A stretch of DNA of 64,000 nucleotides from positions 109,922 through 173,921 of the forward strand of contig CAJTUZ010000004.1 of NCBI GenBank assembly GCA_910579735.1. Direction: 5' to 3'. Source of the DNA: an uncultured Lachnospiraceae bacterium. Lineage in GTDB: Bacteria; Bacillota; Clostridia; Lachnospirales; Lachnospiraceae. The notes below the pieces were generated by a model. The model made no database searches. It was not told where the DNA came from and saw only the letters and a program-made list of their open reading frames with translations. A program made the position numbers and the translations under genes. Below, one piece after another: positions 44,119 to 51,789 of the stretch; position 1 is the first letter of the stretch, and each line of letters begins with the position of its first letter.

Positions 44119-44132
44119 AGGAGGGGTCGAAA

Positions 44133-44996
44133 ATGAATTCCAGCAAGTTGTATAAAATTTTTATATATGCAGCCCTATTTGCGCTTGCCATCAGCATTGT
44201 AATACCGGTAGGATGGGTATTCTTAGCATCCATTAAGGAAAATTCCGAATTTTATGGAAATCCCTGGACGCTGCCCAAAGGATTCTACTTCCAGAATTTC
44301 ATCGATGCGTTTGAAAAAGCACAGATGGGCGAATATTTCCTGAACTCTATACTTGTAACGGCGCTGGCTCTTATTCTCCTGCTGGTAGTCGCGCTGCCGG
44401 CGGCTTACGTGCTTGCACGCTACCGTTTCTTCGGCAGTAAACTGATCAATATTATGTTTATGGGCGGGTTGTTTATTAACGTAAACTACATTGTAGTACC
44501 AATCTTTCTCATGTTTGTAGACGCCGATAAATTCCTCAGAAATTTGGGCGGCGACGGTTTTTTCCTGAATAACCTTTTTGTCGTTGCACTTGTTTATGCA
44601 GCCACCGCCCTGCCGTTTACAATCTACCTGCTTTCCGGCTTTTTTGTCACGATACCGCATGATTACGAAGAAGCTGCCTACATGGATGGCTGCGGTTACT
44701 TCCGGACAATGGTGCAGATCATGATGCCTATGGCAATGCCGAGTATCATCACCGTTATTTTGTTTAACTTCCTGTCCTTCTGGAATGAATATATCATCTC
44801 CATGACGCTGCTCACCAAAGATTCCAAAACGCTTCCGGTAGGTCTGATGCAGCTGATGCAGGCGCAGAAAGCTGCTGCAAATTACGGACAGCTTTACGCA
44901 GGACTCGTAATCGTAATGCTTCCGACTCTGATCCTGTATATATTAGTTCAGAAAAAACTGACACAGGGCATGAGTCTCGGCGGATTAAAAGGTTAA
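44133..44996 (+). CDS. Carbohydrate ABC transporter permease (MalG-type)
   Basis: This 287-residue protein has six helices and the EAA-like loop EEAAYMDGCGYFRTMVQIMMPMAMPS. It begins IYAALFALAISIVIPVGWVFLASIK and is the second permease of the transporter, 14 bp downstream of the first. ATG 44133 follows AAAGGAGGGG. The pair and the lipoprotein would import a galactosyl-HexNAc disaccharide for the phosphorylase encoded downstream. Confidence 0.88.
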   Translation: MNSSKLYKIFIYAALFALAISIVIPVGWVFLASIKENSEFYGNPWTLPKGFYFQNFIDAFEKAQMGEYFLNSILVTALALILLLVVALPAAYVLARYRFFGSKLINIMFMGGLFINVNYIVVPIFLMFVDADKFLRNLGGDGFFLNNLFVVALVYAATALPFTIYLLSGFFVTIPHDYEEAAYMDGCGYFRTMVQIMMPMAMPSIITVILFNFLSFWNEYIISMTLLTKDSKTLPVGLMQLMQAQKAAANYGQLYAGLVIVMLPTLILYILVQKKLTQGMSLGGLKG

Positions 44997-45014
44997 CCGG
45001 AAGGAGGAATGCAT

Positions 45015-45182
45015 ATGAAATATATCATCGGAGCACTATATCTGCTGATCTTCGTCATCAGCATGGTTTTGATCATCACGGGACAGCGTACGATCGGTCC
45101 CGCAGGACTTGCAGTCATGCTTATAGGTCTCTTGGGAATATTAGTTCTCCTTTATCTTTACAATAAAAAATTTCAGAAATAG
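45015..45182 (+). CDS. Small membrane peptide, DUF6903-like
   Basis: This 55-residue ORF lies between the second permease and the phosphorylase. It contains two hydrophobic helices (IIGALYLLIFVISMVLII and LAVMLIGLLGILVLLYLY) with a GQRTIGPAG turn and ends in the basic KKFQK. AGGAGG lies 7 nt before ATG 45015, closer to ideal than the in-frame ATG at 45009. I recall a small family, DUF6903, at this position in gut Firmicutes operons with this phosphorylase, but could not test the match. Its role is unknown; a small transporter accessory subunit is possible. Confidence 0.7.
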   Translation: MKYIIGALYLLIFVISMVLIITGQRTIGPAGLAVMLIGLLGILVLLYLYNKKFQK

Positions 45183-45197
45183 GGGAGGTGTACCACG

Positions 45198-47372
45198 TTG
45201 AATACGGAAAGTACCGGCAGACTGACTCTGCCTACGGATGCAGACATGGTTGATGAAACGATACGCTTAAAAAATATGCTTGGAGCGGATGCCCTGAGGG
45301 ACTGCGACGGAACAACCATGCCCGAAGAGCTGTTAAGTCAGGATGCCAAAATCTACGCGACATACTATACGACCAGAAAAGATAACGACTGGGCAGAGAA
45401 GAATCCTGAAGAAATCCAGCAGGAATACCTGATCAGCGACCGGGTAACGGCAAAAGGCGACAGCCTTCGCATCGAACTTATGAAGGGCTTCCATACCGAA
45501 CAACTCAAGGTAAATACGATTGATTCCCCCAAACGTTGGTGGGAAGTCATCGACAGAACCACCGGCGGGATCGTATCTCCGGAAAAATGGGAGTATGACG
45601 AATCTACAGGCGAAGTGGTGATCGAGACAATTCCTTACCATCAATATACCGTCAGTTTCCTCGCGTTTTTGGTATGGGATCCTGTTCATATGTATAATTT
45701 CATCACAAACGACTGGAAAGATGCGCCTCATCAGCTGACTTACGATGTGCGCCAGCCCAAAACGAAACGTTACGTAAAGGAAAAACTGAAAAAATGGTGT
45801 GAAGACAATCCGCATGTCAATGTCGTACGATTTACGACCTTTTTTCATCAGTTTACTTTGACCTTCGATGACAAAAAGCGGGAAAAATACGTAGAATGGT
45901 TTGGTTACAGCGCCAGCGTCAGTCCCTATATTCTGGAACAGTTTGAAAAATGGGCAGGGTACCCGTTCCGCCCGGAATATATTGTAGATCAGGGATATCA
46001 CAATTCCACCTTCCGGGTACCGTCCAGGGAATTCCGGGATTTTATAGAGTTCCAGCAGATTGAAGTCTCCAAACTGGCGAAGGAACTGGTAGACATTGTG
46101 CACAGTTACGGCAAGGAAGCAATGATGTTTCTGGGCGACCACTGGATCGGAACAGAACCTTTCGGTAAATATTTTAAAAACATCGGCCTCGATGCCGTCG
46201 TGGGTTCTGTAGGAGACGGCGTTACCCTGCGGATGATTTCGGATATCAAGGGCGTAACATATACGGAAGGGCGTCTGCTTCCTTACTTTTTCCCGGACGT
46301 ATTTACCGAAGGCGGAGATCCGATCGGAGAAGCCCAGGATAATTGGCTGAAGGCAAGAAGAGCTATCCTGCGTTCACCTCTTGACCGGATCGGATACGGC
46401 GGATATCTCAAGCTTGCATCGGAATGGCCGGGATTCATCGATCAGATTCGCAAAGTCGTAGACGAATTCCGACAGATCCACCAGCATATGAACGGCACAA
46501 AGGCCTATACGGCGCCTTTTAAGGTCGGCATTTTAAATTGCTGGGGAAATATCCGGCGCTGGATGTCAAACCAGGTACATCATGCCCTGTGGTACCGAGA
46601 AATCTATTCTTATGTCGGCGTGATCGAATGCCTGAGCGGCATGCCGATCGATGTCGAATTCATCGATTTCGAACAGATTAAAAACGGGATCGATCCAGAG
46701 ATCAGAGTACTCATCAATGCCGGAGATGCCTATACTTCGTGGAGCGGCGCCGAGAACTGGAAAGACGAAAAAGTCGTCTGCGCTATCCGCAGATTTGTTG
46801 ATGAGGGCGGCGGTTTCATCGGGGTAGGTGAACCGAGCGCATGCCAATATCAGGGCCGCTATTTCCAGTTAAGCGATGTGCTGGGCGTTGACAGGGAACT
46901 CGGATTCTCTATGAGTACGGATAAATACAACGAACTCAACAGCAGTCATTTTATTCTGGAAGATATTCCGGGCGAGATTGATTTCGGCGAAGGAAAAAGC
47001 CGTATCTATGCACAGGGCGAACATTACCAGATCTTAAATATGGATGGAAAATACAGTCGTCTGGTAGTCAACGAATACGGGAAAGGCCGGAGTGTATACT
47101 TCACAGGACTGCCATATTCGCCGCAAAACTGCCGTCTTCTTCTGCGCGCCGTTTATTTTGCCGCACACATGGAAGACGAAATGAAGAAATATTATGTTAC
47201 CAATGTAGATACGGAACTGGCCGTTTTTGAAAAGACCGGGGAAATTGCCGTCATCAATAATTCCAGGGAAGCAAGAAGCACCGATCTGTATGTGAAGGGT
47301 GAGCTTTTTGCGCATCTTGATCTGGCTCCCATGGAAATGCGCTGGTTAACGTATGAGCATTCCGCACACTGA
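45198..47372 (+). CDS. lnpA: 1,3-beta-galactosyl-N-acetylhexosamine phosphorylase (GH112)
   Basis: This 724-residue cytoplasmic enzyme cleaves lacto-N-biose or galacto-N-biose with phosphate to galactose 1-phosphate and GlcNAc or GalNAc. Features of GH112: GRLTLPTDADMVDET at the N-terminus, PYHQYTVSFLAFLVWDPVHMYN, VVRFTTFFHQFTLTF, YIVDQGYHNSTFRVPS and EAMMFLGDHWIGTEPFG. A C-terminal galactose-mutarotase-like segment includes VGIPSACQY-type residues and VNEYGKGRSVYFTGLPYS. The start is TTG at 45198, with GGGGAGGTG 8 nt upstream. It points to use of mucin core-1 or milk oligosaccharides and is followed by the N-acetylhexosamine kinase gene. Confidence 0.92.
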   Translation: MNTESTGRLTLPTDADMVDETIRLKNMLGADALRDCDGTTMPEELLSQDAKIYATYYTTRKDNDWAEKNPEEIQQEYLISDRVTAKGDSLRIELMKGFHTEQLKVNTIDSPKRWWEVIDRTTGGIVSPEKWEYDESTGEVVIETIPYHQYTVSFLAFLVWDPVHMYNFITNDWKDAPHQLTYDVRQPKTKRYVKEKLKKWCEDNPHVNVVRFTTFFHQFTLTFDDKKREKYVEWFGYSASVSPYILEQFEKWAGYPFRPEYIVDQGYHNSTFRVPSREFRDFIEFQQIEVSKLAKELVDIVHSYGKEAMMFLGDHWIGTEPFGKYFKNIGLDAVVGSVGDGVTLRMISDIKGVTYTEGRLLPYFFPDVFTEGGDPIGEAQDNWLKARRAILRSPLDRIGYGGYLKLASEWPGFIDQIRKVVDEFRQIHQHMNGTKAYTAPFKVGILNCWGNIRRWMSNQVHHALWYREIYSYVGVIECLSGMPIDVEFIDFEQIKNGIDPEIRVLINAGDAYTSWSGAENWKDEKVVCAIRRFVDEGGGFIGVGEPSACQYQGRYFQLSDVLGVDRELGFSMSTDKYNELNSSHFILEDIPGEIDFGEGKSRIYAQGEHYQILNMDGKYSRLVVNEYGKGRSVYFTGLPYSPQNCRLLLRAVYFAAHMEDEMKKYYVTNVDTELAVFEKTGEIAVINNSREARSTDLYVKGELFAHLDLAPMEMRWLTYEHSAH

Positions 47373-47408
47373 CTGAAGCTGCTTCTTTGGCAGTATGGAG
47401 GAAAGATG

Positions 47409-48530
47409 ATGAATTATAAAATAGACGAGGCGATTGCAGCATTCCCCATAGAGACTGACGCCAATGGCAGTCTGGCGGAAAAGAATTCTTACGGGAACGG
47501 ACATATCAATGATACTTTTCTGCTGCGCTGCAAGACGCCGGATAATAAAGAAACGAAATTTATCCTGCAGCGAATGAACCATGATATTTTTAAAAATCCG
47601 CCGCAGCTTATGGAGAATGTTGTTCATATCACGGAATATCTGCGAAATATGATCACTTCCCGCGGCGGCGATCCCGACAGGGAAACATTAAATGTCCTGA
47701 AAACAAGACAGGGCGCTGACTACTATCAGGACAGCTGCGGCAATTATTGGAGAGTTTTTCCGTTTATCGAGCGATCCTTTTGTCTTGAAAAAGTGGAGAA
47801 CCAAAATAATTTCTATGACTGCGGCGTTGCTTTTGGCAACTTCCAGAAAATGCTGGCTGATTTTCCCGTCGAGACACTCCATGAAACGATTGTGAACTTT
47901 CACAATACGCCTTCCCGCTTTCAGGACTTTCAGAAAGCAGTAAAGGAAGGATACAAAGACCGGGCGGCGCTCGCCGGCAGTGAAATTGCCTTTGCATTAG
48001 ACAGAGAATCCGATACGGCAGTGTTAACCGGCCTTTTAGCGGAAGGAAAACTGCCGCTTAGGGTAACGCATAACGATACGAAGCTGAACAACATCCTGTT
48101 TGATGACGATACGAAAAAAGCGCTGTGCATCCTGGATCTCGATACCATTATGCCGGGACTCTCTCTTTATGATTTCGGAGATTCCATTCGCTTTGGCGCG
48201 AGTACGGGGGCCGAGGATGAAACAGATCTTGACAAAGTAGAACTGGATCTGACCCTGTTTGAAATTTTCACAAAAGGATACCTGAAAGGCTGTGCAGGCA
48301 GCCTGACCGAAACAGAGATCAGGATGCTTCCTATGGGGGCAAAGCTGATGACCTACGAATGCGGCATAAGATTTCTGGGTGATTTCCTGACAGGCGACCA
48401 TTATTTTAAGATCCACAGAACAAATCATAATCTGGACCGGGCAAGAACACAGTTTAAACTCGTCGCAGATATGGAAAAAAAGTGGGCCGAAATGGCTGCT
48501 ATTGTGGAAAAGGCAGCATCCGGCAGATAA
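47409..48530 (+). CDS. nahK: N-acetylhexosamine 1-kinase
   Basis: This 373-residue kinase of the aminoglycoside-phosphotransferase fold phosphorylates the GlcNAc or GalNAc freed by the phosphorylase at C1. The N-terminal ATP lobe has YGNGHINDTFLL; the catalytic HNDTKLNN (from residue 221) and LDLDTIMPGLSLYDFGDSIRFG give the catalytic Asp and metal ligands. The adjacent ATGs at 47406 and 47409 are both possible; GGAGG at 47397-47401 is 7 nt from the second. It ends the lacto-N-biose operon, just before a strong hairpin. Confidence 0.9.
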   Translation: MNYKIDEAIAAFPIETDANGSLAEKNSYGNGHINDTFLLRCKTPDNKETKFILQRMNHDIFKNPPQLMENVVHITEYLRNMITSRGGDPDRETLNVLKTRQGADYYQDSCGNYWRVFPFIERSFCLEKVENQNNFYDCGVAFGNFQKMLADFPVETLHETIVNFHNTPSRFQDFQKAVKEGYKDRAALAGSEIAFALDRESDTAVLTGLLAEGKLPLRVTHNDTKLNNILFDDDTKKALCILDLDTIMPGLSLYDFGDSIRFGASTGAEDETDLDKVELDLTLFEIFTKGYLKGCAGSLTETEIRMLPMGAKLMTYECGIRFLGDFLTGDHYFKIHRTNHNLDRARTQFKLVADMEKKWAEMAAIVEKAASGR

Positions 48531-48579
48531 CGATAAAGCAGTATACCACACTTCACAAGCCATACATTTATTTTCACCG

Positions 48580-48614
48580 ATACGGGCCGGTACGATCTAT
48601 GTACCGGCCCGTAT
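48580..48614. terminator. Bidirectional terminator-like hairpin
   Basis: ATACGGGCCGGTAC (48580-48593) and GTACCGGCCCGTAT (48601-48614) form a perfect 14-bp stem around a 7-nt loop, in the gap between the convergent nahK and CPBP genes. Neither side has a long U-run, so it may act as a processing or weak termination hairpin for both. Confidence 0.6.
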
Positions 48615-48649
48615 TCATTGTCATGTAACCCCTTTCTGCCTGCTGCCTA

Positions 48650-49378
48650 TTAACACATTATCTCATAAATTTCGGGGTGAAAAGATATTATTGCAACATG
48701 TATTGTTGTCGCTATGTTCAAAATCCAGTGACCCGTCATAATCACAGAAACAGAACTTCCACGATAATAACGGAAGCATATCCATATCGTTAACGGTAAA
48801 AAAGATAAAAAACGATAGATCATAAATCTTAAATCAAATACCGTAGGAATAAAACTATGCTGCAGGGCATAGAAAAATGCCGGGATAAAAACGGCAGCCC
48901 ATTTTGAAGCAAAGCTGTTTACCCCATATCCTAAATATAAACCATCCTCCGCAATTGTCGTTGTAAGCGGAAGTATGAAAATATTCAGCACCGCAAGGTA
49001 AGGAGAAATGGGAGCAACCATCATGATCATTACTACAGCATAACTTTTACCATAGCAAAGTCCTCCTGCCAGATACATTCCGCCCATACCGATCAGCAGC
49101 ATGACGACGATAAGCAGAAATCCCTTGAAAAAGCTTCCCTGCTTTTTTTCATAACGTATCATTTCGCGGTATGTTGTATTGCTTTGCCTGCAGATCCTCC
49201 ATAAAACAACGATGGTAACAATGTTGATCCCTGATGCAAGTATTGTCCACCAATGCGTAATTTCCCATAAGTTTCTTCCGGTGATCATACTGCCCAAAAC
49301 AAAGGCTGCCGCAAACAGCAGACACCGCACCGGTAAAATAAACCATATTTTTTTCTCTATTGTGTGATCATTTCTCAT
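48650..49378 (-). CDS. CPBP family intramembrane protease-like protein (module A)
   Basis: This 242-residue protein has about seven helices. It contains the three CPBP motifs in altered form: AEDGLYLGYG in place of E-E-x-x-x-R, FYALQHSFIPTVFD (motif 2 with His) and MTGHWILN (motif 3 with His and Asn). Members cleave membrane proteins or modify bacteriocin and abortive-infection responses. The loss of the second Glu and the Arg makes protease activity doubtful. ATG 49378 overlaps the TetR stop by 11 bp, so the two are coupled. A GTG at 49384 is the alternative start. Confidence 0.75.
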   Translation of the reverse strand: MRNDHTIEKKIWFILPVRCLLFAAAFVLGSMITGRNLWEITHWWTILASGINIVTIVVLWRICRQSNTTYREMIRYEKKQGSFFKGFLLIVVMLLIGMGGMYLAGGLCYGKSYAVVMIMMVAPISPYLAVLNIFILPLTTTIAEDGLYLGYGVNSFASKWAAVFIPAFFYALQHSFIPTVFDLRFMIYRFLSFLPLTIWICFRYYRGSSVSVIMTGHWILNIATTIHVAIISFHPEIYEIMC

Positions 49379-49985
49379 TGGCACTCATCTCCTTACAATC
49401 CCTCCCATGCATAAGCATTGTCACTGTATCCGTAATAAATAGATCCCGTTCTGTTTTGGAATACAGGTCATATCCCAGAATTTCTTTCGCAGCATTTTTG
49501 GCCAGAAAAGCTGTCTGCATAGCAGAAACAAGAATAAACACCAGCAATTTTGTATTTTTTTCATTCCGGCCGCCCCTGACTGCAAAGGCAAACCCTTTCT
49601 GGGTATAGACGGAATTGCTGTCCGCCGCATAATTTTGCAGATCACTTAAAATGGATATAGTGACAATCGCCTGATTTTCAAAAAGAAAATCAAAGGTCTG
49701 GCTTGCCCAGGAAATCAACCGGCTTTGATCGGTCAATCCATCGTCTTTCGTGACATCTCTTAGATCCGGTGCAAATCCTGCCAGCATCTTATTGATAATT
49801 CTTTGTATACATTCTGTGATAAGATGATCTTTACTTCCGAAAAAATAATTGATGGAACCTAAACCGATGCCGGCCTTCTCTGCAATAATACGTGAGGTGA
49901 TCTTTTTAGTATCACCGTTATACTCTTTCAATAATGCCGTGGTAATTTCAATGATATGATTTTTGCTTTTTTTATGATCACTCAT
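49368..49985 (-). CDS. TetR family regulator (module A)
   Basis: This 205-residue regulator has a helix-turn-helix at the N-terminus: ITSRIIAEKAGIGLGSINYFFGSKDHLITECI, in which GLGSINYFFGSK is the recognition helix. The remainder forms the ligand-binding core. It is coupled to the CPBP gene downstream. The promoter has a palindromic TGAACNNNGTTCA in the spacer between -35 and -10 and a second one beside the ribosome binding site, so it very likely represses itself and its partner. Ligand unknown. Confidence 0.85.
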   Translation of the reverse strand: MSDHKKSKNHIIEITTALLKEYNGDTKKITSRIIAEKAGIGLGSINYFFGSKDHLITECIQRIINKMLAGFAPDLRDVTKDDGLTDQSRLISWASQTFDFLFENQAIVTISILSDLQNYAADSNSVYTQKGFAFAVRGGRNEKNTKLLVFILVSAMQTAFLAKNAAKEILGYDLYSKTERDLFITDTVTMLMHGRDCKEMSANEK

Positions 49986-49997
49986 AACACCCTCCTC

Positions 49998-50046
49998 TGA
50001 ACACCGTTCACATTTATATTTTAATGAACGCTGTTCAGAATGTCAA
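49998..50046 (-). promoter_or_regulatory. TetR module A promoter with two operators
   Basis: On the minus strand TTGACA (50041-50046) and TAAAAT (50018-50023) are exactly 17 bp apart. TGAACGCTGTTCA (50025-50037) lies in the spacer, and TGAACACCGTTCA (49998-50010) beside the ribosome binding site. The two palindromes are 27 bp centre to centre. This fits autorepression by the adjacent TetR protein. Confidence 0.8.
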
Positions 50047-50098
50047 TACCGAAAACGGACAAACGATTGTTTAAGACTGTCTGCCTTTACGATATTAC

Positions 50099-50162
50099 TT
50101 GACATTGTGATCATTTTCTGCAATACTATAAATATATTTATAGTAAACTAATTTATAGTATT
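50099..50162 (+). promoter_or_regulatory. TetR module B promoter with operator
   Basis: TTGACA (50099-50104) is followed by a -10 near 50122-50132. A perfect 22-bp palindrome (50124-50145), TACTATAAATA plus its mirror image, covers the -10, and a third half-site TTTATAGTATT lies at 50152-50162, next to the GGAG of the ribosome binding site. The sites differ from those of module A, so each regulator has its own operator. Confidence 0.75.
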
Positions 50163-50173
50163 GGAGCCGCCAT

Positions 50174-50770
50174 ATGCCAAGCAGTCCTAAAATTCCCAAA
50201 GAAACCATATTAAAACATGCTTTAGAAATGTTGATACAAGATGGCTATTCTTCGATCAATATTAAGTCGCTGGCCAGAAGAATAGGCTGCTCTACACAGC
50301 CGGTTTCATGGCACTTTGGTAATATGGAAAACTTTCGCAGCGCATTGACAGAGTATGCTTTGGATTATGCGAATGCAAAAATGCTGTCTGCTTCGGAAGG
50401 AATGTCTGCTTTTTCAAATGCAGGAATAGGATATATTGATCTTGCCTTTGATGAACCCAACCTGTTTCGATATCTGTATATGACCGGCGAAAGCGGATAT
50501 CATGCCGGCGGTTTCGATATTCTCACGACGGCTGATGCAAACTCTGTCATGGTAGAGCAAATAGCAGCTCAGGCAGGAATACCGGTTGAAAAGGTACGTA
50601 ACTTTTTCAGGGACACGATCATCTATGCGCATGGACTTGCCTGCTTTATTGTTTCCGGTTTAATAAAAGCAGGCAAAGAGGAACTTTATGCAATGGTTAA
50701 CCGGGGAGCATATGGATTTATGCTGCAGGCCGGTTTCGATCTAAACAAGGAGGATGATAATGGATACTAG
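50174..50770 (+). CDS. TetR family regulator (module B)
   Basis: This 198-residue regulator has an N-terminal helix-turn-helix: ETILKHALEMLIQDGYSSINIKSLARRIGCSTQPVSWHFGNMENF, with CSTQPVSWHF as recognition helix. The C-terminal part has the TetR ligand core. It overlaps the downstream CPBP gene by 11 bp and, like module A, forms a TetR-CPBP pair. It probably represses itself at the TATAGTA-type operator. Ligand unknown. Confidence 0.83.
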   Translation: MPSSPKIPKETILKHALEMLIQDGYSSINIKSLARRIGCSTQPVSWHFGNMENFRSALTEYALDYANAKMLSASEGMSAFSNAGIGYIDLAFDEPNLFRYLYMTGESGYHAGGFDILTTADANSVMVEQIAAQAGIPVEKVRNFFRDTIIYAHGLACFIVSGLIKAGKEELYAMVNRGAYGFMLQAGFDLNKEDDNGY

Positions 50771-51656
50771 AGCAAAAGACATTACGAAGAAGCGAATGAT
50801 CCTATTCTCTGCCATCGTATTTGGCATCTTATATATTCCCTGGATCATTGGCATAATGATACCGGACCTGGGAGAAACAGTTTATGCAGTAATCAGCTTT
50901 CCGGCCGTATTTATGGGAACCCCTGCTCTGGCTGTTTTTATCACACGGAAATTTACAGAGGACACAACGCCGCTGCATTTCAGCCCCAGAATCTTTCAAA
51001 ATACAAAGGCATTATTGTTCTCGGCGCTGATACCCGGCGCAGCTATCTTTCTGGGTACCATACTGTTCTTTTGGGTATTTCCTGATGACCTGGACTTTCA
51101 GGGCCGATATATTTCAGCAGCATATGGCGCGTTTGGCGCACCTTCGGATATTGAACTGACTATCGGTTCTATGTTCCTTATGGGATTCATTGTTTACGCA
51201 GTATCGGCTGCCGCGTTCCCGATCTGGTATATAGCGCTCGGTGAAGATATTGGATGGCAGGGATATATGCTTCCTCTGCTTTGCAGGAAAATGCCCGTAA
51301 GATGTGCGGTGATACTCAATGGCGCATTATGGGGTTTAGCTCATGCACCGTTAATTTATTATGGCATGAATTATGGCGCCGGTTATTTTGGTGCGCCATA
51401 TACAGGAATATTCATGATGATTTTCGTGACTATCGTACTTGGAATATGGATGTCTTATATCACATTAAAAACAAAAAACTGCATGTATGCGGCAATTATG
51501 CACGGAGCCGCCGATATAATCGGAGAAGTCGGCCTTTGGATATCATTATCAACGAAAAGCAGTTTACTTGGCCCTGCGCCGACAGGCATAATTGGTCTAA
51601 GTGTTTTGCTGACTGGAGCTGTAATCTTGTTTTTCAGGCTGCCCTGCGATGTTTGA
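50760..51656 (+). CDS. CPBP family intramembrane metalloprotease-like protein (module B)
   Basis: This 298-residue membrane protein has about eight helices. Motif 1 reads ALGEDIGWQGYMLP, with Glu, Asp and Gln instead of the usual Glu-Glu-x-x-x-Arg; motif 2 is ALWGLAHAPLIYYG and motif 3 MHGAADIIGE. The histidines that bind metal are kept, so activity is possible but the altered Glu and Arg make it uncertain. ATG 50760, 6 nt after AAGGAGG, is preferred over 50754. It is coupled to the preceding TetR gene. Confidence 0.78.
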   Translation: MDTRAKDITKKRMILFSAIVFGILYIPWIIGIMIPDLGETVYAVISFPAVFMGTPALAVFITRKFTEDTTPLHFSPRIFQNTKALLFSALIPGAAIFLGTILFFWVFPDDLDFQGRYISAAYGAFGAPSDIELTIGSMFLMGFIVYAVSAAAFPIWYIALGEDIGWQGYMLPLLCRKMPVRCAVILNGALWGLAHAPLIYYGMNYGAGYFGAPYTGIFMMIFVTIVLGIWMSYITLKTKNCMYAAIMHGAADIIGEVGLWISLSTKSSLLGPAPTGIIGLSVLLTGAVILFFRLPCDV

Positions 51657-51789
51657 TCATATCAAAACACGATTTCATACTCTCTCCCGGCCAAAAGTCA
51701 GGAAATCCCCATATCCTATGCAGATGAAATATGCCAAAGAGTATAAAGAAATATGGTTCATAACGATAAATTTTCTTTATCCTGTCTTC

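Noticed and set aside
45333..46142. Open frame of 269 codons on the minus strand
   Set aside because: Antisense to the GH112 phosphorylase, whose motifs span the region.
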